Positions 59,801 to 64,000 of a stretch of 64,000 bases of DNA are shown here, piece by piece (positions within the stretch are counted from its first letter, which is position 1; each line of letters starts with the position of its first letter). This DNA comes from Lingula anatina (lineage: Eukaryota; Brachiopoda; Lingulata; Lingulida; Lingulidae). The notes beneath the pieces were generated by a model, which was given only the letters and a program-made list of their open reading frames with translations, did not search any database and was not told the origin of the DNA. The DNA lies in the NCBI RefSeq assembly GCF_001039355.2, contig NW_019774147.1:445750-509749 (forward strand). Direction: 5' to 3'. The position numbers and the translations under genes were made by a program.

Positions 59801-61419
59801 TTTCCAATTAAGTCTTATTTTGAAAGCACTTTGTTTTTATTCAGATGTTTTGGATATCTGCCTGTTTTTATAGCAGAACTTAATATTGTTGTTGCCGTAG
59901 GTGTCTGTGTGGATTTATCATATTTGTGCTTGTAAAATTGAAAGAACATCTTTAAGATGTTTTTTCTTTGAAGGAAATATTGTGAAGCATGCATGTGTGT
60001 TATAACTGTGAATGATGGCAAGTTTTTATCGTTATATTTCCCTGAAAAATTTGACTTGGGTGTTATTGATCCTTTACTCTTCAGTGTTTTATGCTCAAAT
60101 AGCAAGCTGTCGTGCAGTTTAAAGGTTATCTCAGTTTACTTAATGAATTACCTATGAATTGAAAAATATTAGATAAGATCATCAAATCTTTTCAATGCCA
60201 CTCCATCAGAGGTCTCTTATAATTACTTTTCCAACTGTCAACATCTGGATGAGTATTACAGGATTTACCTTAATAACCTGCTTGCTTGTATCTTGTAGGC
60301 CTTCAAAAACTGCTTACCTTGCACCCCCCCCCCCCCCCATCCTCTATTCAATCCTGGCCAAGGAGCTGTGTTACTTTCAGAAAGTCTGCTTATGCATTTC
60401 TAGTTAATCAAGTGTAAAAGATAAATGTTGTAATAAGCAATTAAAGGACTGTAATGGGAATTATGCCAGGCAGCCTAAAAGTAGGCCTTCTGCACTGCAT
60501 GTCTTAGTTTGGTTAAAAAAAATTGCACCAAAAGATATCAAATACTTTTTTCTGATGTTACCACTACTTTCCACAAAATGCAACTTCATGTGCATTTGAA
60601 TGGATATGGCCATTCACATTAAAGGATCAATAAAAGGTCCTCCTGAAGCCTCTTGATATTGAATATTGCAATTAGTGTTTGTGTAAGGTTTGCTGGTTTC
60701 CATACTATTTTGTGGTTAAACCAGTGAGGAACTCAAACCCATCAGAGTCTGTGGTCTAGCTTGGGAGAATTGAGTATATTGAAGTTGAAAAGGAGGTGAC
60801 TTGTGAAGAATTCAGATATGACCTTGACTTACACTTACACTTAAAGGTCAAATTGAAAAATTGAACCGTTTGAGAAAGAGTTTCTCTTTTATTCACAGCA
60901 TTAATGTGTTCATACTATAGAGCTCACTCACATATAGGGCCAGTCTGTATTATTAGTATTTTTTAATATATTCTTATCCCCTAGGTATATATCAGTGTAA
61001 ATAATCTGACCCTCTTTTATGTATTTATTTCTTGTTTTTCACATAAGAAAGGTCTTCATTCAGAATGACTCTGATGTAATATTGTCTTAAGTTAAAGCAG
61101 ATATCCAGCTGATAGGTGAAAACTGAGGAGTCAGTCTCTTCTTTAAGCTAGTAGAAGCTCTCTTTATTTGATGATAATGTGGTCATAATTTTTTTTTTTT
61201 TTTTTTTTTTTTACAATTCAGTCTGAAATGTGCAGGAACATTGACAGGTATTGAAAGCAAAAGCTAAAGAATGTATTATTTTATTTCATTTTTCAACTGA
61301 TGAAAAGATAAGATTATGATGTTCTAATTTTGTATATTTACAGCTCAACAACACGCAAGATTTTGATCAACGAAAGAAAATAAGAAATAGGATCAAACAT
61401 CTTAGAGAACTTCACAAAA
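23713..61419 (+). CDS. Smoothelin-like protein with five smoothelin motifs and four Ig domains (15 exons, 3' partial)
   Basis: The joined exons give about 1,317 codons with no stop and matching phases at every junction. Residues run: start peptide and smoothelin motif 1 (about 9-38), Ser/Arg-rich linker (to about 225), motif 2 (about 227-260), linker, motif 3 (about 309-338), motif 4 (about 378-409), acidic/Lys-rich linker (about 410-803), four I-set Ig domains (about 804-1200), acidic linker, motif 5 (about 1286-1317). The motifs match the smoothelin N-terminal motif of human SMTN (IEDEGVLDKM followed by LDQSTDFEERKLIRAALREL). Smoothelins are actin-associated proteins of contractile cells, and I-set domains are typical of muscle cytoskeletal proteins; a sarcomere or stress-fibre role is inferred. 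There is no signal peptide or membrane segment. The 3' end lies beyond the window, where family precedent predicts a calponin-homology domain. The family call is firm; the exact orthologue is not known. Confidence 0.9.
25066..25275. mobile_element. TIR element, GATC/TTCCCAT family, copy 3
   Basis: Contains ATAGATCGATCCATCTGGAT, GACTTAAGTGTCTGTCACGC, then the mirrored AGGCGTGATAGACATTTAAG and AAATATCTGTGGGAATGGTC. Confidence 0.7.
25402..25645. mobile_element. TIR element, GATC/TTCCCAT family, copy 4 (diverged)
   Basis: Contains ACCCATCCCTAGATCGAACT, CTCCATGGTGACCCTCGCTA, AGGCGTGACAGACATCTAAG and AATAGGGTCTGGGT, in the same order as its relatives. Confidence 0.6.
26181..26711. mobile_element. 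hAT-like non-autonomous element inside copy c
   Basis: Flanked on both sides by the 8-base direct repeat TGTTAAGT (26173-26180 and 26712-26719). It begins CAGACATGCT and ends AGCATGTCTT, inverted ends of about 10 bases. An 8-bp target duplication with a CAG start is typical of hAT-type transposons. No transposase ORF. Confidence 0.75.
26191..26356. mobile_element. GGCCTACCC-family arm inserted in the hAT-like terminus
   Basis: Starts GCAGGCCTACCCAACTACCAG and ends TTGTTCTGGGGT, both as in the element at 10757-11078. It is flanked by ATGCT at 26186-26190 and 26357-26361. Removing it restores a longer hAT-like end (CAGACATGCTAAAACTCTTC) that mirrors the right end. Confidence 0.65.
29843..30290. 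mobile_element. TIR element, GATC/TTCCCAT family, copy 5 (long)
   Basis: Ends AAGGCCCTATTCTCATAGA and TCTATGGGAATGGGGGCCTA are inverted. The interior (TTAAGTAGAATACAGAAAAG, GTTAAGCTGATTGCACTTAG) is shared with 42959-43195. About twice the length of its relatives, so it may hold a second element. Confidence 0.7.
30527..30644. mobile_element. 118-bp snapback element
   Basis: The 22-base ends, ATAGTCCGAAGGTTCATTGG plus TC and its reverse complement, are perfect inverted repeats. Internal pieces GGTTCATTGGTACGAAGG repeat the same text. Confidence 0.85.
31341..31991 (+). CDS. Exon 2: second half of motif 1, Ser/Arg-rich linker, first half of motif 2
   Basis: The acceptor TTATTCCAG precedes LDRCTNFDERRKIRAAIRNA; the donor is GTAAGT after ELEKM, phase 0 at both ends, 217 codons. 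After the smoothelin half-motif comes a Ser/Gly/Arg-rich, probably disordered linker. It has a recurring R-[KR]-x-S unit: ARKVSQ, SRKTSRDE, SRRPSRDL, NRRTSRDE. The end, GDVQDEAELEKM, matches the segment that leads into smoothelin motifs in other animals (human TIEDEGVLDKM). The ORF continues a few codons past the donor before stopping, as expected for intron read-through. Confidence 0.93.
31992..37000 (+). other. Intron 2 (about 5 kb)
   Basis: Splits smoothelin motif 2. AT-rich, with a CA/TA microsatellite at 35802-35849 and a G run near 35355. A 36-base segment at 32797-32832 has splice-like borders but is not phase-compatible with its neighbours. Nothing else supported. Confidence 0.75.
35802..35849. 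repeat. (CA)n-(TA)n microsatellite in intron 2
   Basis: About 35 bases of CA followed by about 13 of TA. Confidence 0.95.
37001..37085 (+). CDS. Exon 3: second half of smoothelin motif 2
   Basis: Acceptor TTTGTTTCAG, donor GTAAGT, 85 bases, entering in phase 0 and leaving in phase 1. It encodes LRESHDFDERRKIRAQLRKI and a short charged tail (RDEKEKSK). This is the canonical D-F-D-E-R-R-K-I-R smoothelin core. Length and phase match the other half-motif exons at 43700, 46113 and 61344. The exon is too short to appear as a long ORF. Confidence 0.93.
37086..41392 (+). other. Intron 3 (about 4.3 kb)
   Basis: Links motif 2 to the exon-4 linker. It contains a possible 66-base cassette exon at 37992-38057 and an open stretch at 38297-38410. 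A TTTC-rich stretch lies at 40850-40925. Otherwise no feature is visible. Confidence 0.75.
37992..38057 (+). other. Candidate 66-base cassette exon
   Basis: An AG acceptor (weak tract, CAAATTGAAG) and a good GTAAGC donor bound 66 bases in phase 1-1, matching the intron. The frame is open and reads RLKHFDISNQDILTDQLYVD. It is optional at best, because exons 3 and 4 join cleanly without it. Confidence 0.25.
41393..41556 (+). CDS. Exon 4: charged linker and first half of motif 3
   Basis: Acceptor TTTTCTTCAG, donor GTAAAT; enters in phase 1 and leaves in phase 0. It encodes a hydrophilic linker (SSSQSHNNNKKEDRGK and onward) ending in AIEDEEELTRL. That ending is the acidic lead-in to a smoothelin motif, with Leu in place of the usual Met before the intron. 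The three bases of the first codon are split with exon 3 (A plus GA). Confidence 0.88.
41557..43699 (+). other. Intron 4
   Basis: Splits motif 3. It holds a TG-rich microsatellite near 42644-42670 and a MITE-like copy at 42959-43195. No exon seen. Confidence 0.75.
42959..43195. mobile_element. TIR element, GATC/TTCCCAT family, copy 6
   Basis: Contains TTAGACCCCATTCCCATTGA at the left, AACTCCATGGTGACTTTCTC, AAAGTAGAATGCAGAAAAGC and GTTAACCTGATTGCACTCAG, in the order seen at 29843-30100. Confidence 0.65.
43700..43769 (+). CDS. Exon 5: second half of motif 3 (divergent)
   Basis: Acceptor TGTTTTCAG, donor GTAATT, 70 bases, phase 0 in and 1 out. It encodes LNATDDYFVKKKIRAALRGL followed by RKK. 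Position and phase match the other half-motifs, and KIRAALRGLRKK is well kept. The usual F-D-E-R-R core, however, reads YFVKK, so this is the most diverged of the five copies. Confidence 0.86.
44201..44337 (+). CDS. Exon 6: linker and first half of motif 4
   Basis: Acceptor CTATGTTCAG, donor GTAACA, 137 bases, phase 1 in and 0 out. It encodes a Ser/Lys/Ala-rich linker ending in KDIQDEQTLEKM, nearly identical to the end of exon 2 (GDVQDEAELEKM). The upstream open frame from 44092 lies in the intron and is not coding. The next coding exon is at 46113, with a possible optional microexon between. Confidence 0.88.
44725..44754 (+). other. Candidate in-frame 30-base microexon
   Basis: A strong pyrimidine tract and TTAG acceptor precede CGG AAT ACA CTG ACA AAA CTT CAC AAA GAG, followed by GTATCA. 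It is 30 bases, phase 0 on both sides, and would insert RNTLTKLHKE between the two halves of motif 4. Without it motif 4 is perfectly formed, so it would be an alternative exon at best. Evidence is only splice-site quality and phase. Confidence 0.3.
45377..45397. repeat. Poly-T tract in intron 6
   Basis: A run of about 21 T. Confidence 0.9.
46113..46188 (+). CDS. Exon 7: second half of smoothelin motif 4
   Basis: Acceptor ATTTTCCAG, donor GTAATG, 76 bases, phase 0 in and 1 out. It encodes LEETRDFDKRREIRAAMREL then RAKIR, a textbook smoothelin motif end. Same length as the motif-5 exon at 61344. Confidence 0.93.
46542..47723 (+). CDS. Exon 8: long acidic/Lys-rich linker
   Basis: The largest coding exon, 1,182 bases, phase 1 to 1; acceptor CTCTTTTAG, donor GTGAGT. 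It encodes about 394 hydrophilic residues rich in Lys, Glu, Ser and Thr, for example EKIEEKEEVITKKK, KLSSKGSFLVKRDTK and SKRSSGYGSDKDASEEDVKD. No globular domain or transmembrane segment is visible. It is probably a disordered spacer between the smoothelin motifs and the Ig domains. The coding region extends about 130 bases upstream of the first in-frame GTG, through DGKVQSATNDTSSK, back to the acceptor. Confidence 0.92.
47974..48255 (+). CDS. Exon 9: I-set Ig domain 1
   Basis: Acceptor TTAATTGCAG, donor GTAATT, 282 bases, phase 1-1, one complete Ig domain. The B-strand Cys is in ATFKCEC, the C-strand Trp in VSWHKNG, and the F-strand Cys in EESGEFKCTF. The domain ends STAKMIVKG. The usual N-[EDS]-x-G after the second Cys reads NTKTGQAES. 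This is the most divergent of the four Ig domains, with an extra Cys two residues after the first. Confidence 0.93.
48638..48792 (-). pseudogene. Antisense Ig-like segment with splice-like borders
   Basis: On the minus strand this stretch is open and ends NITFLVKG at a GTAAGT donor in phase 1, as the sense Ig exons end in VKG. It contains ATGTCRTD and STAPNITFLVK, which resemble the F-G strands of an Ig domain, and is bounded upstream by an AG. It is much more GC-rich than the surrounding intron. It could be an inverted, decayed Ig half-exon or chance; the match is weak and only covers half a domain. Confidence 0.28.
49209..49502 (+). CDS. Exon 10: I-set Ig domain 2
   Basis: Acceptor TTTTCTTCCAG, donor GTAAAT, 294 bases, phase 1-1. 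Landmarks: PAFTKQLSDQIVMDGDKVSL, first Cys in LECEVSGTPKPTVLWYK (with its Trp), second Cys in DDTGKFTCEAKNEAGEAKS, end CQLTVKG. A standard intracellular-type I-set domain of about 98 residues. The ORF continues into the intron before stopping. Confidence 0.95.
49995..50042 (+). other. Candidate 48-base cassette exon between Ig 2 and Ig 3
   Basis: The acceptor TTTGATTTTCAG and donor GTAAGA bound 48 bases in phase 1-1, compatible with both neighbouring Ig exons. It would add about 16 residues (CTVSFKKALKRCIQA core) to the inter-Ig linker. Only splice signals and phase support it. Confidence 0.3.
50109..50426 (+). CDS. Exon 11: I-set Ig domain 3
   Basis: Acceptor TTTTTTTTCAG, donor GTAAGA, 318 bases, phase 1-1. 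It begins with an acidic linker YSQEEEEKQAPSLPRFTK. The Ig core has the first Cys in ELECTVEASPEPTISWYK and the second in DDEGQFKCLVKNSVGEAE, ending NLKLKG. It is slightly longer than the other Ig exons because of the linker. Confidence 0.95.
50670..50683. repeat. Poly-G tract in intron 11
   Basis: A run of 14 G just upstream of the Ig 4 exon. Confidence 0.9.
50837..51133 (+). CDS. Exon 12: I-set Ig domain 4
   Basis: Acceptor GAATTTTCAG, donor GTGAGT, 297 bases, phase 1-1. It begins VPPIEGRSPEILQPLKDMV. The first Cys is in SLQCQFSAVPEPTVTWYKK, the second in EDEGEYDCVAKNEFGEAK, and the end is CRMDVKG. The four Ig exons share length, phase and the D/E-x-G-x-[FY]-x-C motif, so they probably arose by exon duplication. 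Confidence 0.95.
51134..52668 (+). other. Intron 12
   Basis: AT-rich intron after Ig 4. I see no exon or repeat that I can support here. Confidence 0.7.
52669..52829 (+). CDS. Exon 13: acidic linker after the Ig block
   Basis: Acceptor CATTTTAAAG, donor GTAAGA, 161 bases, phase 1 in and 0 out, continuous with exons 12 and 14. It encodes an acidic, Ser/Thr/Val-rich stretch including DVVDRAVTDSEQNLENK. The acceptor lacks a C at -3 (AAAG), but a fair pyrimidine tract precedes it and the frame is clean throughout. It carries no recognisable domain. Confidence 0.78.
56149..56174. repeat. (GTTT)n microsatellite in intron 13
   Basis: About six GTTT units. Confidence 0.9.
58192..58220. repeat. (TA)n and poly-T tract
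   Basis: About 9 TA units followed by 10 T. Confidence 0.9.
58828..58941 (+). CDS. Exon 14: acidic linker and first half of motif 5
   Basis: Acceptor TTATTCAACAG, donor GTAAAT, 114 bases, phase 0-0. It starts AEVDRAVTDTVAEEISENK, echoing DVVDRAVTD of exon 13, and ends DEINEEDVLQRM, the acidic lead-in to a smoothelin motif. The intron falls at the same residue as in motifs 1-4. Confidence 0.87.
60324..60338. repeat. Poly-C tract in intron 14
   Basis: A run of about 15 C. Confidence 0.9.
61189..61212. repeat. Poly-T tract upstream of exon 15
   Basis: A run of about 24 T. Confidence 0.9.
61344..61419 (+). CDS. Exon 15: second half of smoothelin motif 5
   Basis: Acceptor TATATTTACAG, donor GTAAGT, 76 bases, phase 0 in and 1 out. 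It encodes LNNTQDFDQRKKIRNRIKHL then RELHK. It is the same length as exon 7. This is the last exon I can support before the right edge; the phase-1 donor shows that the gene continues. Confidence 0.92.
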
Positions 61420-64000
61420 GTAAGTATCAACAAAGGCATTCTTCAAATGCAGCCCTAAATACCCTTTTCCTCACCAAAACGATATTTGATTATTATATAT
61501 GTGTGTGTGTGGTCATGGCCTCCTTTTAAAAAACACAAAGAATCAGTTTACCTTCTTTTTTTTTATTAATTTTTTACTGCTGAAAAATTGTATCAATTGA
61601 TTGTTTAGCAATGATTGTTTTGCTAGATTTTGTTTGTAGATTTTTTTCTTGTGGATGTCTTCCATGTAGAATGTACCTACTTGTAAAATGTGATGATCAG
61701 CTATCAGTAGCTTAATTATGACTACACCCAGAGCAGGTGTTGAATTAGTTTTCCTTGATTCTGCTCTCATAACTCCATTACTAGGTATTGCTCATGGATT
61801 GGTCAATCTAAATTTAGTCGGATAAATATTCCACAAATTGCATCTTCATCTGTGGTTGAAGAACTGTGTGGAAAACCACAGATACCTTGTTATAAGAATA
61901 GAGCAATAATTGAAAACCTCCTGCAAAATTTTGATAAAGCTGAAGAAGAATACACTAAAGGAAAACCAATTATCAAATTTGATGAACTTCTTTTATTTTC
62001 ATCTACTTTTTTCTTTGCATGAGTAATTATCATATTCAGTATCTCATTTATTTTAATATAATTAACTAGTTTTTTATTTTATTTTATTTTATTTATTTAT
62101 TATTATTTTTTATGATTGATTTAGTTCATAAATTACATATTTTGACATACATATTAAATAAAAATGGGCTTTTGGAAAAGAATATTGAATGAAGCTAAAG
62201 TCAAAACAGCATATTGAGAAATTTGTCATGATACACAGAAGTAAGCTTAAAATATATTCATGGAAAAAAGCATCTAATTGCATTGATTGACTTTAGACCA
62301 GAAACTTGGGATACAGGACAGTAAGTACAGTTTGTTGCTTTTACAGTCACCAAGATTGAGATTCCAAGATGGCTGACAAAGTGGCAAAGAATCATTCCCA
62401 TGTATGGAATTCATTCATAAGAAATTCAATAGCTTGGAATCTCAATCAAATATTCAACTGTCCATTATCACCACATTAAGGCTGCCAACACCAAATTTGA
62501 AGGTAGAATTCATTTGTGATCATGAGTTGTTCGATTTAACATGTAGGCAGTGACATTTGTCATACTTTTCAATACATTTGTAGTGTCAGCAGGCTTTAAC
62601 CAATGCTTTTAGATCAGACCAACCATTTTTCTTGCTACATGTTTGAATGCTTTAACTCTTGTCTTTACAAATATGATGAGAAAGAGCTGACTTGGATGAT
62701 CCCTCTGAACTGTTAATTTTATGTACTGCAACATCAGAAGCATTTGTAGCATTCCAGGTTAACTTAAGAATGCTTCCTGATGATTCCCTGGTTTATGGAT
62801 TCAAGCTAAATTACCAAGATTCCTTTAAGCTGTTTATACCTATGCAGGTATCAGTTATCCAGCAAAATAGCAACAGCTTCAAAGAAAAAATAATCGTGGC
62901 CATTTGAATATTATGAAAAGGGTGGGCACTCTTATATTTATATCTTTATTTCAGAAAGTAGAGAAGTAGTAGAGAAGTTTTATTGACCTTTCATAGCTAT
63001 CGGTTTCTTGTCAAAATTTAATCAAATGCCTAAACCCTTAATTTTTATTTTAAAAAATCTCAGTTCATAACAAGTTTTCTCCTGTTTTTATGAGCAAATA
63101 AAAAAGATGATTAGGGGGAAATAATTTGTCATGCTGGGTGATTATATGCCAAATATCACAAAGAAATCCACAGTTATATATACTGGTATACTTTTGATAT
63201 ATAGCTATAGATTTCCTTGTGATATTTGTCATGTACACTGTAATATCACACAGGAAAACAACTGTTTCATTATGTTATAAACAGAAATTGAACTTACTGT
63301 TTTGCTTGTGCACTGATTGTTTGAATGTGCTTTGTAGAAATTTAGATAGTTATAGAAAGCATTTTTTTCTTATTTTGTTCTCCTTATTTGTTTTCAATTT
63401 TGTGTTGCATTTTTAAGTGGTTGAAGTTCTGGGATCGTTTTTTTTAAAGTTATTCTTAATGTTCAGTTTTGCAATTGTTTTCGTGGAGTATTGTGTTTGT
63501 TTTTCTTCTGTCATTAAAGTTTTGATGCTGAAATGGAAGAAGAAAAATGTAAATCGCCAAGCAAGTGGTCTGTTCACCATCCATGGTTTATGTAGCAAAA
63601 AAATTTAATGGATCTTCGTTTACGTCAAAAGTATCACTTGAAGTAGCTTGGGGAAGGAGGAAAAGATAAGAAAAATGGTGAAACAGCTGACCAAAGCCCT
63701 TCCAGTGTCTGCTCTATACACATTAAAACAATTTTGAGCTGACACTTGTGATTAAAAGCCATGCAATATTCATTGAATACACTATCACTGATAAATTCTT
63801 GAAAAAGTGGACTTTTTTCACTCCTAGTATCAACTCCCAGTCCCAAACACTTATGTTTTCATAAATAGTTCCTTTTCTCCTTGTCTGAAAAACTGAACAT
63901 AGTTTTTTTATTGTTTGTTGGTTTTTTTCTGAAAAGGTCAACAGTAAGGGTGCTAAAGTACTTATCATTTAAGTCAATTAGCGATTCAGCCAGACATTTT
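61420..64000 (+). other. Start of intron 15, running off the window
   Basis: Begins with the phase-1 donor GTAAGT. Apart from the inverted repeat at 62354-62447 I see no coding exon here, so the next exon lies beyond the edge or is too small to recognise. Confidence 0.6.
62354..62447. repeat. Inverted repeat in intron 15
   Basis: GATTGAGATTCCAAG at 62354 and its perfect reverse complement CTTGGAATCTCAATC at 62433, separated by 64 bases. MITE-like, but no target duplication seen. Confidence 0.7.

Larger units (their letters stand above)
58942..61343 (+). other. Intron 14 (2.4 kb)
   Basis: Splits motif 5. It contains a C run at 60324-60338 and a long T run at 61189-61212. No exon supported. 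Confidence 0.7.

Noticed and set aside
62346-62420. Possible terminal exon after a TTTTACAG acceptor, open to a TAA
   Set aside because: It overlaps one arm of a perfect inverted repeat and shows no smoothelin or calponin-homology similarity.
1-64000. tRNA, rRNA, CRISPR array or bacterial operon features
   Set aside because: None seen by eye; the window is eukaryotic, and its arrays are microsatellites or transposon cores without CRISPR-like unique spacers.

Overview
The window is animal (metazoan) nuclear DNA. It is AT-rich, has GT-AG spliced exons separated by introns of up to about 7.6 kb, and carries many short non-autonomous transposons and microsatellites. The species cannot be named from the sequence. 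One repeat family (146-bp tandem core between unique ends, subterminal inverted repeats, hairpin plus CTAG end) resembles the Helitron/Helentron-associated 'pearl-like' elements known from bivalves and other marine invertebrates. A mollusc or other lophotrochozoan is therefore a reasonable but unproven guess.

Region 1-23,100 is mainly intergenic and repeat-dense. It holds four copies and one solo end of the Helentron-like family, several snapback (MITE-like) elements, three arrays of degenerate tandem repeats, TIR elements of 200-700 bp and microsatellites. The only gene-like signals are on the minus strand: an exon-like segment at 4077-4572 with good splice sites, and a possible upstream 31-base exon at 8811-8841. 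I do not recognise their product.

Region 23,100-61,419 is one plus-strand gene that runs off the right edge. I assembled 15 coding exons with consistent reading phase, about 1,317 codons. The product is a smoothelin-family protein with five copies of the short smoothelin motif (consensus LxxTxDFDxRRKIRAAIRxLR). Every copy is split by a phase-0 intron at the same residue. Four I-set immunoglobulin domains, each on one symmetric phase 1-1 exon, lie between copies 4 and 5. Vertebrate smoothelins have the motif and a C-terminal calponin-homology domain but no Ig domains, so this looks like an actin- or muscle-associated Ig variant. Any calponin-homology domain must lie beyond base 64,000. The start codon is in a tiny 15-codon exon at 23,713, beside a CpG-containing 5' region.

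The introns contain further MITE-like insertions, candidate in-frame microexons (44,725; 49,995; 37,992) and an antisense Ig-like segment at 48,638-48,792. The last 2.6 kb is intron, with one small inverted repeat and no exon I can support.
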